DNA from: Aphanothece hegewaldii CCALA 016
Lineage (GTDB): Bacteria; Cyanobacteriota; Cyanobacteriia; Cyanobacteriales; Microcystaceae
DNA length: 64,000 bases
Direction of reading: 5' to 3'
NCBI RefSeq assembly: GCF_003007785.1
Contig: NZ_PXOH01000007.1
Location: 62,001-126,000 of the forward strand
Every line of letters starts with the position of its first letter. Position 1 is the first letter of the stretch. This document shows positions 1 through 8,451 of the stretch, piece by piece. A program made the position numbers and the translations under genes. Below the pieces are notes generated by a model. It was given only the letters and a program-made list of their open reading frames with translations, was not told the origin of the DNA and did no database searches.

Positions 1-297
1 TCTGGGAAATCCTGAGCGTTTTTCAAAGAAGTTTTTATAGGCAGTAGATAGATTGAGTGCGACTACTTGTAAACATTGGGAATAAACATCTGTCTTCAAC
101 CATTCATGCTCTTTCTTAAGTTTAGGTAATAGAGATTGAATCTTATTTCGAGTCAATCCTTTACCTGTTTCTTGAAATGTCTTTTGACATAATTCTAGGC
201 TATAATTCCAATACCAACGAGAGCATCCAAAAGCATTGTCTAAAGCTTCTTTTTGTTCGTTGGTTGGATATAATCTAAACTTGTGTCCTGTGTACAT
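1..297 (-). CDS. tnpB: TnpB-family RNA-guided endonuclease, N-terminal part (runs off window)
   Basis: First 99 residues of a TnpB (IS200/IS605/IS1341-type) protein, the transposon-encoded RNA-guided DNA nuclease related to Cas12. The start ATG is at 297 and the frame is open to base 1. The opening YTGHKFRLYPTNEQ block and the FGCSRWYWNYSL helix are typical of the family N-terminus. The RuvC residues, zinc ribbon and the right end that would carry the guide RNA lie outside the window, so intactness cannot be judged. A strong promoter and a left-end hairpin lie just upstream. No tnpA partner is seen. Confidence 0.9.
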   Translation of the reverse strand, partial: MYTGHKFRLYPTNEQKEALDNAFGCSRWYWNYSLELCQKTFQETGKGLTRNKIQSLLPKLKKEHEWLKTDVYSQCLQVVALNLSTAYKNFFEKRSGFPR

Positions 298-326
298 TAT
301 CAATGTTGAATTACTGTGATAAGATT

Positions 327-355
327 ATTTTAGAGCAGAAATCTGTTAGTGTCAA
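327..355 (-). promoter_or_regulatory. sigma70-type promoter of the edge tnpB
   Basis: On the minus strand TTGACA (350-355) is followed after exactly 17 bases by TAAAAT (327-332), a near-consensus housekeeping promoter. It ends 29 bases before the tnpB ATG at 297, so the transcript would have a leader of roughly 20 bases. Seen directly in sequence; activity is inferred. Confidence 0.7.
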
Positions 356-376
356 ATATCCTGCTCTCGCTTTCAT

Positions 377-405
377 CCCACGTGAGCGAGCAAGCTCGAA
401 CGGGG
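377..405 (-). mobile_element. probable left-end hairpin of the edge TnpB element
   Basis: Imperfect stem-loop: CCC at 377-379 pairs with GGG at 403-405, CGT at 381-383 with ACG at 400-402, and GAGC at 384-387 with GCTC at 394-397. It lies 80-108 bases upstream of the tnpB start, where IS200/IS605-type elements carry their left subterminal hairpin. The exact element end is not determined. Confidence 0.5.
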
Positions 406-456
406 ATTTCTCGCTTGGAAATATGTTAAAGCCACTAATGGTGATACAATTAGCTT

Positions 457-579
457 AATTAATCGGTTCTAGTGAAAATTATCAACTAGAGGTAACGGGG
501 AAAGTTTGGTGGAAGTCCAATGCTGTCCCGCAACTGTGAAAGAGAAATTCTCAAAAGCCAGAATGCCCGCCGATCAATT
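457..579 (+). promoter_or_regulatory. cobalamin (B12) riboswitch
   Basis: Contains the conserved cobalamin riboswitch core: GGTGGAAGTCCAATGCTG, then CCCGCAACTGTGAA, then AGCCAGAATGCCCGCC. The closing P1 helix is visible as AATTAATCGG (457-466) against CCGATCAATT (570-579), with one mismatch. It ends 32 bases before the cbtB start, so it probably controls cbtB and the following gene by hiding the ribosome site (GAGG at 602-605) or by termination when adenosylcobalamin is plentiful. The class and ligand are established knowledge; the mechanism here is inferred. Confidence 0.9.
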
Positions 580-611
580 TTATTATATTTGTTTCATCTG
601 CGAGGTACAGA

Positions 612-803
612 ATGAGAACGCCCATTCAAGTTTTACATTGGCAAAGAACTGAACGATTTGTTTTATCAATTCCAGCACAAGCAATACTCTACGTTGCGCT
701 ATGGTCATTAATTCTTTGGTTAGTTTTTTTTAGCACCTATCCTCTAGTGCATGATACTGTACACTCCCTGCGACACCACACTCTGGGCGTAAGTTGTCAT
801 TAA
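612..803 (+). CDS. cbtB: CbtB-like cobalt transport subunit
   Basis: A 63-residue single-pass membrane protein. A basic N-terminus is followed by one hydrophobic segment (about residues 20-42) and a His-rich tail, HDTVHSLRHHTLGVSCH, which matches the small CbtB family whose C-terminal histidines are thought to bind cobalt. The upstream B12 riboswitch independently supports a cobalt/cobalamin role. Ribosome site GAGG at 602-605. The gene that follows after 31 bases is not an obvious CbtA. Confidence 0.85.
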   Translation: MRTPIQVLHWQRTERFVLSIPAQAILYVALWSLILWLVFFSTYPLVHDTVHSLRHHTLGVSCH

Positions 804-834
804 TATTTAAATTCAGCACAGGTCGGAATTTCTC

Positions 835-2019
835 ATGATTTTTTCAAAATTTAGATGGTCTATGCTGGTGGGTATTGTTTGCACCATTAGCTTTATTTGT
901 TATGCAGTAACTAGCTTTTCTCAATCGCCTCAAGCTTCTGTACAATTAGTTACTGATCCCCCCCTTTCTCAAGTAATTCCATTAGAAGCGGAAGCGACTG
1001 AATATCTAGGGTCGGGTAAGTATGAATCCCCCGTCCAGTTGAGATTTCAAGCTTTAGATGCAAAAGGAAAACCCTTACAAAATGCTCGATACAGATTGCA
1101 AATTCTGACTCCTCCTCCCACTCCTTGGTTTACTACAGATTTTCCAATTGTTGAAGGAACCAAGCTATTAGATATTTCAGGTGATGCACCTACGGGCGAA
1201 CTACAGATACAGCAGGTTTTCCCAATTCGAGGTAACTATCAGTTACAAGCAAGCGTTACACCTATTGTTGAAAATGCGTTTACTCCAATTGAGCAAACAT
1301 TGACGCTGACTATTCCCGAAAATCCGTTAAAATGGCGTTATTTTCCCATTGTTTTAGGCATATTGTTAGCAATTGGGTTTGTCGGTGGTTGGGTTATTGG
1401 CGATCATCAAAAGTCGCAATATGGAGAGATAGCACCCCGGCGAGTTAGAATGCTTCTGAGTGGTGTAACGGTGAGTGCGATCGTCGTTTTGTTTTTCTTT
1501 AATATTAGTGCTGAATTGGCTCAAGCACAAATGGACGGAATGACCGCAGAAACAACCTTAACCGATAATGGTTTGATTCAGTCTCAAGGAATGAAACTAG
1601 AACTGACTGGAGATAGCAATACATCGGTTGGTCAAATGGCTTCATTACAAGTAAAACTTACCGATAGCCAAACTAATTTACCTGTGACTGATGCTGTTTT
1701 TGACATCAAAGCGACTGCTTCTGAAAATAATTGGGTAGCATTTGCTTATCAAGGTATTCCAGATAATCAAGGACTACTCGCATGGCAACAGCAGTTTTTT
1801 GATGGGGCTCCTCATCAAATCGAAGTTAAAGTATCGCCTAAAATGGATGGAAACAGACAATTTCAACCGTTCCAAGTGACTAAAAATATTGAGGTAGAAG
1901 GCATTGCGCCACCTCTTTTTGTTCGCTTTGTTGGGTTATTTTATTTCACTGGAATTTTAAGTTTAGGTCTGGTTTTAGGTCTGTGGTTACAGCGTCAAAG
2001 ATTACAGAATTTAGCTTAA
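835..2019 (+). CDS. membrane protein with two Ig-like/YtkA-like domains, B12-riboswitch operon
   Basis: Not assigned to a named family. The 394-residue protein has an N-terminal membrane or signal segment (about 8-28) and an extracytoplasmic beta-sandwich-like domain (about 40-160). Two membrane helices follow (about 168-190 and 205-225), then a second beta-rich domain (about 240-355) and a last helix (363-385). Both outer domains contain phrases such as FQALDAKGKPLQNARY and KLTDSQTNLPVTDAVF, which resemble YtkA/FixH-like Ig folds. The stretch QMDGM near residue 230 is Met-rich, which could suit metal binding. It follows cbtB by 31 bases and has no promoter of its own that I can see, so it is probably co-regulated by cobalamin and may act in cobalt or other metal uptake (inference). 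Confidence 0.6.
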   Translation: MIFSKFRWSMLVGIVCTISFICYAVTSFSQSPQASVQLVTDPPLSQVIPLEAEATEYLGSGKYESPVQLRFQALDAKGKPLQNARYRLQILTPPPTPWFTTDFPIVEGTKLLDISGDAPTGELQIQQVFPIRGNYQLQASVTPIVENAFTPIEQTLTLTIPENPLKWRYFPIVLGILLAIGFVGGWVIGDHQKSQYGEIAPRRVRMLLSGVTVSAIVVLFFFNISAELAQAQMDGMTAETTLTDNGLIQSQGMKLELTGDSNTSVGQMASLQVKLTDSQTNLPVTDAVFDIKATASENNWVAFAYQGIPDNQGLLAWQQQFFDGAPHQIEVKVSPKMDGNRQFQPFQVTKNIEVEGIAPPLFVRFVGLFYFTGILSLGLVLGLWLQRQRLQNLA

Positions 2020-2025
2020 AACAAT

Positions 2026-2070
2026 TGGCGAGTCGTTGAAACATTTTAAAAATAAATCAGCAACTCGCTA
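2026..2070. terminator. bidirectional stem-loop between convergent genes
   Basis: TGGCGAGTCGTTGA (2026-2039) pairs with TCAGCAACTCGCTA (2057-2070), with a few wobbles or mismatches and a 17-base AT-rich loop. It lies between the stop of the riboswitch operon and the 3' end of the convergent aldolase gene and is flanked by A/T runs. It is likely a shared terminator. Confidence 0.55.
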
Positions 2071-2093
2071 ATTTAATAAAATTAAAAATCTGT

Positions 2094-3137
2094 TTAGATT
2101 AATGCTGGTGTTTTTTCCATTTGAGACGAATATTGTCCTAAACTCGCTGCACTATTACACTTTGCTCGATGTAACAAAAGTTGTTGAGCGTTAGCAATAT
2201 TAGCATCATTTCCTCGCCAATATTCTAAAGCGGGTTGTTGTATGGCACGTGCGTAGGAAAATGTAATCGGCCAAGGACATTGTGACTTATACTTTATATT
2301 CATTAAATTAAGATGTTCTGAAGCTTGTTCGATACTTTGTCCACCTGAAAGAAAGGCTACTCCTGCGACGGTTGCGGGAACATTTTTTAATAAACACTCT
2401 ACTGTTTTATCTGCGACTTGTTCGACGGTTGCTTGAGTTGGACTATTTAGACCTGAAATGACCATACTGGGTTTTAAGATCATTTCATCATATACAATTC
2501 CTTGTCTGTACAATTGCTCAAAAACCGTGTGTAGCGTTTCATCAGTCACAGCGTAACAGCGTTCGATCGTGTGATCCCCATCGATGAGGACTTCGGGTTC
2601 GACAATAGGAACTAAACCCCCCTCTTGACATAAAGCGGCATAACGGGCGAGGGCGTGGGCATTTGCTTCTATACAAGCGCGACTCGGTATATCTTGACCG
2701 ATGGTAATTACAGCCCGCCATTTTGCGAATCTTGCACCCATTTTATAGTATTCGGCAATGCGATCGCGTAATCCATCTAGTCCCTCTGTTATTTTTTCGT
2801 CTGGATGTCCAGCAAGATTTTTTGCCCCTGCATCTACTTTAATTCCGATAATGATCCCCGCATCGGCCATAATTTGCGTAAATGGAACGCCAGCGCGACT
2901 GGTTTGGCGGATCGTCTCATCGAATAGAATTGCACCACTAATATACTCACTTAAATTTGGCGTTGTTAGAATTAATTCTCGATAAGCTTGACGTTGTTCG
3001 ATGGTTGTCGGAATCCCTAATTTATCAAATCGCTTGTTACAGGTTGCATGGCTTTCATCCATTGCTAGGACTCCTTTTCCAGAAGTTACCATTGCTTTCG
3101 CTGTCTCTTTTAGCTCTTGAGAATATGTATTCATCAT
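2094..3137 (-). CDS. fda: class I fructose-bisphosphate aldolase
   Basis: Schiff-base aldolase that cleaves or forms fructose-1,6-bisphosphate (and sedoheptulose bisphosphate) in glycolysis and the Calvin cycle. It shows the class I landmarks KGVLAMDESHATCNKRF near the N-terminus, FAKWRAVI in the middle, and MILKPSMV, where the lysine forms the imine with substrate. About 347 residues is normal for the bacterial class I enzyme. I chose the ATG at 3137 because GGAG sits 9 bases upstream. Longer in-frame starts at 3152 and 3194 lack a good ribosome site and add residues not typical of the family. It stands alone, convergent with the cbtB operon. Confidence 0.92.
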   Translation of the reverse strand: MMNTYSQELKETAKAMVTSGKGVLAMDESHATCNKRFDKLGIPTTIEQRQAYRELILTTPNLSEYISGAILFDETIRQTSRAGVPFTQIMADAGIIIGIKVDAGAKNLAGHPDEKITEGLDGLRDRIAEYYKMGARFAKWRAVITIGQDIPSRACIEANAHALARYAALCQEGGLVPIVEPEVLIDGDHTIERCYAVTDETLHTVFEQLYRQGIVYDEMILKPSMVISGLNSPTQATVEQVADKTVECLLKNVPATVAGVAFLSGGQSIEQASEHLNLMNIKYKSQCPWPITFSYARAIQQPALEYWRGNDANIANAQQLLLHRAKCNSAASLGQYSSQMEKTPALI

Positions 3138-3321
3138 AGTCTGTGACTCCATATGGGTTTCTTTTATACCAATATTATTGATATTAATTCGCATTTAAAG
3201 TAAAAAATTGCTATATTGTGTTTAGAAAGCTTCATGGAAAGGCTAATCGGCATATTTGCAGAAGTTGGACTAGGTAAGCTTTTTTGACCGCTATATTAAT
3301 GCTAGTCAATTTTTTAGAGCA

Positions 3322-3471
3322 ATGAGAAAAATAATCAAGAAAAAGCAAAATAGAATTTTGTCGGAAAACTATCTAGACAAAATATCGGGCATCTTACGCG
3401 ATCGCTGGGCTGAAACTCAACAGGCAATGCAGCACAAAACTAGAGAAGAAAAGTTATCCCATCATCATTGA
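3322..3471 (+). CDS. small basic hypothetical protein (doubtful)
   Basis: A 49-residue open frame, very basic at the start (MRKIIKKKQNR) and His-rich at the end (EKLSHHH). It lies in the gap of nearly 500 bases between aldolase and the acetyltransferase gene. I do not recognise it. It has no clear ribosome site (AGAGC lies 4 bases upstream). Part of the rest of the gap presumably holds the aldolase promoter, but I see no convincing boxes. It could be a chance frame. Confidence 0.25.
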   Translation: MRKIIKKKQNRILSENYLDKISGILRDRWAETQQAMQHKTREEKLSHHH

Positions 3472-3631
3472 CACTAAATATAGGATTAGAACAAACGCGG
3501 CTTTCATCAGCAAAAAGTCTGAAACATTATAGTAAAATAGCACTTTTGTCAACAAATTTTTTAATTATTTAATGCTGATAGTGAGCCGATCATCTATGAT
3601 AGTGATGAGTTTTAATTCTTAATCTAAAACG

Positions 3632-4075
3632 ATGAATCAACTAGAGATTAAAACAGTCACTTATCTTGAAGCAATAGAACCTCTTCAAATGATACGTTGT
3701 ATCGTGTTTCAAGACGAGCAAGGGGTTAATCCTGAATTAGAATTTGATGGATTAGATGAAAGTGCTGTACATTTATTAGCTTATCTTGATGGTGAACCTG
3801 TAGGAACAGCCCGAATTAGAAAACTTGAGCCTCAAACCGCTAAGATTGAAAGAGTAGCTGTTTTGTCTAGTGCTAGAGGTTTTGGCATTGGTACAGAATT
3901 AGTGAAAACTGCTTTAGAGTTGATTTCTCGGAACAAAAATTATCTAAAAGTCGTCGTCAATGCTCAAGAATATATTAAAAAATTATATGAAAAATTAGGT
4001 TTTCAATCAGTAGGTGAACCATTTGATGAAGCTGGTATCCCACATATAAAAATGATTAAATACTTAGAAGGTTAG
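3632..4075 (+). CDS. GNAT family N-acetyltransferase
   Basis: 147-residue acetyl-CoA-dependent acetyltransferase of the GNAT superfamily. The central IERVAVLSSARGFGIGTELVKTALE stretch is motif A (residues about 70-94), with the R/Q-x-x-G-x-G/A pyrophosphate-binding loop seen as RGFGIG. The later YEKLGFQSVGEPFDEAGIPHIKM block is the usual C-terminal fold. The substrate is unknown. It lies 8 bases before a glycosyltransferase gene and is probably co-transcribed with it, so a role in modifying a surface or secreted sugar is possible (inference). Confidence 0.85.
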   Translation: MNQLEIKTVTYLEAIEPLQMIRCIVFQDEQGVNPELEFDGLDESAVHLLAYLDGEPVGTARIRKLEPQTAKIERVAVLSSARGFGIGTELVKTALELISRNKNYLKVVVNAQEYIKKLYEKLGFQSVGEPFDEAGIPHIKMIKYLEG

Positions 4076-4083
4076 GCTACAGG

Positions 4084-6555
4084 GTGAAGGATAAAAAAGA
4101 ATTAAACTGGGAGCAAGGATTAGTTTATCTTACTATTATTTGGCTCGTTGGTGTCATTATTGATCGTTTCTGGTTTGCGATCGATCAAAGTATTCCTGCA
4201 TGGGATCAAGCTGATTATCTAAATGGAGTTGTTAATTATTGGGAAATACTTCAAAAACCTGATGTTTTAAATGGTGAATGGTGGCGACAATTTTGGTTAA
4301 TTTCTCCAAAAATTCCTCCCTTAACTTATTTATTAACAACGCCTTTCTTTTCCTTGTTTGGAGTCAGTTTAGATTCTGGCACTTTAGTGATGTTATTGTA
4401 TAGTGCTATTCTTTTGATTTCGGTTTATGGATTGGGTGTTATTCTGTTTAATGTTTCGGTTGGTTTATGGGCTAGTATTATTTGTTTAATTATCCCTGGA
4501 TTTTATTATTATCGCTTAGAATTTTTATTAGATTTTCCGTTAGCTGCTATTGTTACTTTTAGTTTTTGGTTACTAACTATTTGGCATTGTACAAAGCGAT
4601 GGAGTTGGCTAAAAGCAGGATTATTTGGTATTTCTTTCGGTTTGGCATTATTCGTTAAGCAAACTTCTCTATTTTTCTTATTTATTCCGATTTTTTATTT
4701 ATTTATTTCTTATTTATTTCGGAAAAAATGGCTTAGATTGAGTCAGTTAATCATAAGTTTATTTATCTCATTTATAATTATTTTTCCTTGGGTTCGGACA
4801 AATTGGTTATTAATGCTAACCTCTGGGAAACGAGCAACAATAGATTCTGCAATTATTGAAGGAGATCCAGCACTCAATACTTTAGATGCTTGGACATATT
4901 ACTTTAAAGTATTACCTTATTTTCTGTCTTGGGTATTATTATTAATTCCTATAGTCGGATTCTTAATGAGTTGGATTTACTGGAACAAAAGAGAAAATAT
5001 CTTAACACTCACTTCTAAATATAACTGGTTTTGGTTAGGATTATTTTTATTAGGAGGTTATTTATTATCTTCAGTAAATATTAATAAAGATGCTCGTTAT
5101 ATTTTGCCACTTCTTCCCGTATTATCAATTATTTTAGCCGTAGGTTTCTTATCTTGGCGAGGACGTTGGTCAAAAATAATTCGATGGGGTACAGTTGGTA
5201 TTGGATTTATTTTAATGTTATTAAATTTGTTTCCACTTGGGGGAAATGCAATCACTGAGATTTTCAGTCCAAAAATGCAGCATCAACCCTATATAGGGAA
5301 ACCTTGGTATCACGAAGAAGTTGTACAAGAAATCATTAAAACTTCTCCATATTTACAAGAAACCTTGGGAGTTTTACCCTCAACACCGCAACTAAATCAG
5401 CACACTTTTTCTTTTTATGGTGGAAAATATCAATCACAGATATCTGGAAGACAAGTAGGAGTCAGAGAAAAAGAAATCGAACAAGATGCGCGAAGTCTCA
5501 ATTACTTTATCACGAAAAATGGCGATCAAGGTTCAATTCCCGATGCTCAAAAATTAATCGTTAAACGAGTTGAACAAGGATTAGAGTTTAAATTACAGAA
5601 ACAATGGAAATTACCCGATCAAAGTGATTTATTCTTATATCGGAAAAAATATCCTAATGTCACAGTTTTACCCTTTACGGAAGCCACAGAACAAGTTAAG
5701 CTAGAAGAAATTATTACCCCTAGTATTGTTCAAGCTAATCAGCCCATTCCTGTAACTTATAAATGGTCAGGATCATGGGAACAATTACAAAACGGTGTTG
5801 TATTATTAACTTGGAAAAAAGACGGCTCATCATCTTCTTGGATACATGATCATGGTATCGGTATGGGGAGACTTCGGCAAGATGCTTTAAAAGTAGATGA
5901 TTACAAAAATGGATACGAAGTCATCGAAAGAACAGCTATGTTAGCAGATGGAGAGATTGAAGCAGGAAACTATACATTAGAAGCAGTTTATCTAAATCGA
6001 AAAACCCAAGAAAATTACTCAATTGCTGTACCACCAATTACAATAAAAATAGATCCTTTAGCCCCAATTATTCCCGCACCAGAATTAGACTTAGTAACAC
6101 AATTAAGAATTCTGTCATCAGGATTATCCCAAGGAATAAAAGGACTCGATCCAGTTTTTAAACAAACCGCTAGAATCAATCAATATGATGCAAATCAAGA
6201 CTATCTGGTACAAGCGGATACAGCTTTTGCCCAGCGATTGAGAAATAATGATCAAGGAAACCGTCTTCAGTGGTCTTATGCTCTTGCTTTATCCAATGTT
6301 TTACAACAAGATGTTAAAGGTGCGATCGCTGCCATCAACCAAGTGATTGAAATTGCGCCGAATAACCCTTATAACTATGCCTATCTAGCCTTTGTTTATC
6401 TGTATGACTGGAATCCTCATGAAGCTGAAAAACCCCTACAAACTGCACTTAAACTCGATCCTAACATTCCCGAACTAAACACCCTAAGTGGGGTAACTGC
6501 ACTAATGCAAGGCAATTTAATCAAAGCTTGGACAAACCTGAGAGAATTATTATGA
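4084..6555 (+). CDS. GT39-like membrane glycosyltransferase with C-terminal TPR region
   Basis: 823-residue polytopic protein. The first roughly 400 residues hold about ten membrane helices in the GT-C pattern, with an early acidic loop (PAWDQADYLNGV), as in dolichyl/undecaprenyl-phosphate-sugar transferases of the ArnT/PMT type. It carries a soluble tail: a beta-rich domain (about 530-660) and then helical TPR-like repeats (about 710-823, for example AAINQVIEIAPNNPYNYAYLAF and EAEKPLQTALKLDPNIPEL). The start is GTG at 4084, eight bases after the acetyltransferase gene. Its stop overlaps the start of the transglutaminase gene (ATGA), so the three form an operon. Donor and acceptor are unknown. 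Confidence 0.8.
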   Translation: MKDKKELNWEQGLVYLTIIWLVGVIIDRFWFAIDQSIPAWDQADYLNGVVNYWEILQKPDVLNGEWWRQFWLISPKIPPLTYLLTTPFFSLFGVSLDSGTLVMLLYSAILLISVYGLGVILFNVSVGLWASIICLIIPGFYYYRLEFLLDFPLAAIVTFSFWLLTIWHCTKRWSWLKAGLFGISFGLALFVKQTSLFFLFIPIFYLFISYLFRKKWLRLSQLIISLFISFIIIFPWVRTNWLLMLTSGKRATIDSAIIEGDPALNTLDAWTYYFKVLPYFLSWVLLLIPIVGFLMSWIYWNKRENILTLTSKYNWFWLGLFLLGGYLLSSVNINKDARYILPLLPVLSIILAVGFLSWRGRWSKIIRWGTVGIGFILMLLNLFPLGGNAITEIFSPKMQHQPYIGKPWYHEEVVQEIIKTSPYLQETLGVLPSTPQLNQHTFSFYGGKYQSQISGRQVGVREKEIEQDARSLNYFITKNGDQGSIPDAQKLIVKRVEQGLEFKLQKQWKLPDQSDLFLYRKKYPNVTVLPFTEATEQVKLEEIITPSIVQANQPIPVTYKWSGSWEQLQNGVVLLTWKKDGSSSSWIHDHGIGMGRLRQDALKVDDYKNGYEVIERTAMLADGEIEAGNYTLEAVYLNRKTQENYSIAVPPITIKIDPLAPIIPAPELDLVTQLRILSSGLSQGIKGLDPVFKQTARINQYDANQDYLVQADTAFAQRLRNNDQGNRLQWSYALALSNVLQQDVKGAIAAINQVIEIAPNNPYNYAYLAFVYLYDWNPHEAEKPLQTALKLDPNIPELNTLSGVTALMQGNLIKAWTNLRELL

Positions 6556-7385
6556 AATTTAATGTCGGATGTGAATTAAATTATTCTGTAAGCAGTGATA
6601 GTATATTTGTTTTTAATATTGCACCAATAAGAAATAACCATCAAACAATTCTAGAAGAAAAACTGCTCATTACCCCAAATCTTCCCCATGAGGATTATGT
6701 GATACCGAACTTTAATAGTCAATATTTTCGGATACAATGTCCCGCAGGAGAATTAGCGATATCCTATCAAGCAACCGTAGAATCATTTCCGATGCAAGTT
6801 GATTCCGAACTATTATACGAAGTTCCACCCGCTAAATTACCCATCGAAACCTTACCCTATCTTAATCCCTCTCGCTACTGCCAATCCGATCGCTTATCTC
6901 GTCTCACACAATATGAATTCGGGAATTTAGCACCAGGATATTCTAGAGTAACAGCAATTTGTAATTGGATCTATGAAAATGTCGCCTATTTATCGGGTAG
7001 TACAGATGCTCAAACCTCCGCTTTTGATACCGTAACCGAAAGAGCAGGAGTTTGTCGAGATTTTGCTCATTTAGGAATTGCGTTTTGTCGTGCTTTAAAT
7101 ATTCCAGCGCGTTTTGTGTCAAACTATTCCTATGCGTTATATCCTCCCGATTTCCATGCAGTTTTTGAAGCGTATTTAGGCGATCGTTGGTATCTATTTG
7201 ATCCGACACGACTCGCACCTATTGAAGGTTTAATTCGTATTGGTGCAGGAAGAGACGCAGCAGACGCAGCATTCGCTACCATTTGGGGTTCAGCAATTCT
7301 TCAAAATATGAAAGTATATGCAGACTGTCTCGATCCCCAACCCCCCATTCATACCACAAAAGCGATCGCTAATACATCCAATTAA
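6552..7385 (+). CDS. transglutaminase-like cysteine protease-fold protein
   Basis: 277-residue protein with the bacterial transglutaminase N-terminal beta domain (about 1-105) and a transglutaminase core. The catalytic triad is visible as C168 in RAGVCRDFAHLG, H202 in DFHAVFEAYL and D217 in FDPTR. Such proteins usually act as amidases or peptidases; the actual substrate is unknown. The start at 6552 gives a 4-base ATGA overlap with the glycosyltransferase stop, so translation is probably coupled. A longer in-frame start at 6528 would only add residues overlapping the upstream gene. Confidence 0.85.
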   Translation: MKFNVGCELNYSVSSDSIFVFNIAPIRNNHQTILEEKLLITPNLPHEDYVIPNFNSQYFRIQCPAGELAISYQATVESFPMQVDSELLYEVPPAKLPIETLPYLNPSRYCQSDRLSRLTQYEFGNLAPGYSRVTAICNWIYENVAYLSGSTDAQTSAFDTVTERAGVCRDFAHLGIAFCRALNIPARFVSNYSYALYPPDFHAVFEAYLGDRWYLFDPTRLAPIEGLIRIGAGRDAADAAFATIWGSAILQNMKVYADCLDPQPPIHTTKAIANTSN

Positions 7386-7387
7386 TT

Positions 7388-7423
7388 AAGTACAATTGTA
7401 TGTAATTAAAAGAGATTGTACTT
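7388..7423 (+). terminator. stem-loop after the transglutaminase gene
   Basis: AAGTACAAT (7388-7396) and ATTGTACTT (7415-7423) form a perfect 9-bp stem just after the stop codon, followed a few bases later by a T-rich stretch. A factor-independent terminator is plausible, but the U tract is not immediate. Confidence 0.45.
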
Positions 7424-7593
7424 ATGGCTATTTTATTTTCAGACAAACATTACTAAACTAAGCAAGTAAAGTCCTTTTCAATAGATTAATTTTGAGTGAG
7501 ACTGATTAAGTAACAGACTGAAAAATTCTCGTCAAGAACGGCTCAAGATGATTCAAAATTGAATAAGGAGAAATACCAAAGGAGCAAGCACAA

Positions 7594-8406
7594 ATGCTGG
7601 CATACATCCTCTCAATTGTCGTTGCTGTATTCAGTTTAATTATATTTGGCCTAGCCTTTTTTGCACCATCACTGCATCGAAGAGACGATTTTTTATGGAG
7701 TGGAGTCGGATTATTCTATGCTTTAGTCTTATGGTTGTGTGCTTCCCAGATAACAGGTGCAGTTTTATTAGGTCAAACGGCTGCTGCTATTATGTTACTC
7801 TCTTTTGGTTGGCAAACTCTAAAATTTAGAGACGCGATCGCACATCCAGAAAAAGGGATTGATTTGTCATTCTCAGTCATTGACTCGATTGAAAATTTCC
7901 TCGGTTCTTCCAAGAGTCCAAAAGTCGCACAACCTTCTACTGTAATACATTCTGATGAACCCCCAATCACTGAGACATTATCTTCTGTACAAACAGCAGT
8001 CACAGAAAAAGTATCTGATTTTGTCGAAGATAATAAAATAGATGAAAAAGTCGCCGAAATCCAATCGGAAGTTAAAGAAGTCGTCGCGGATGCTAAAGCT
8101 GCAACTTCTTCTAAAGAAGGATTTAATCTAAAAAAATTCCTAAATTTCCGCAAGAAAACACCCATACCTACACCTACACCCATCGTTGAAAAAACAACAC
8201 TTGATACGATCGATGATTTTGAGATAGCAGTTGAACAAATAGAACCACAACCACCTATAATTATTGAACCCGAACCTACAGAACCAGAAATCCAAGTTGA
8301 TCGATTTGTTCCGAGTAATTCGGTTGAATCACCTCTAGATCCAGAAAACATTGAGATTAATCAATCATCTCCAACCGTAGAAGGAGAAGAAGAAAAGCCA
8401 TCTTAG
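7594..8406 (+). CDS. ycf66: Ycf66 family protein
   Basis: The N-terminal 85 residues match the cyanobacterial/plastid Ycf66 family: four hydrophobic segments including FFAPSLHRRDDFLWSGVGL and SFGWQTLKFRDAIAHP. The remaining 180 residues are a low-complexity tail rich in Pro, Glu and Ser, of a kind that varies between species. Function is unknown. AAGGAG occurs 12 bases before the ATG, and a second AAGGAG lies 15 bases further upstream. It is followed after 45 bases by a gene of the same build (membrane head, disordered tail), so the two are probably expressed together. Confidence 0.85.
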   Translation: MLAYILSIVVAVFSLIIFGLAFFAPSLHRRDDFLWSGVGLFYALVLWLCASQITGAVLLGQTAAAIMLLSFGWQTLKFRDAIAHPEKGIDLSFSVIDSIENFLGSSKSPKVAQPSTVIHSDEPPITETLSSVQTAVTEKVSDFVEDNKIDEKVAEIQSEVKEVVADAKAATSSKEGFNLKKFLNFRKKTPIPTPTPIVEKTTLDTIDDFEIAVEQIEPQPPIIIEPEPTEPEIQVDRFVPSNSVESPLDPENIEINQSSPTVEGEEEKPS

Positions 8407-8451
8407 AACGGGCTTCGGTAGAATTAAAATACACAGATCGTCAGGAAAAAG

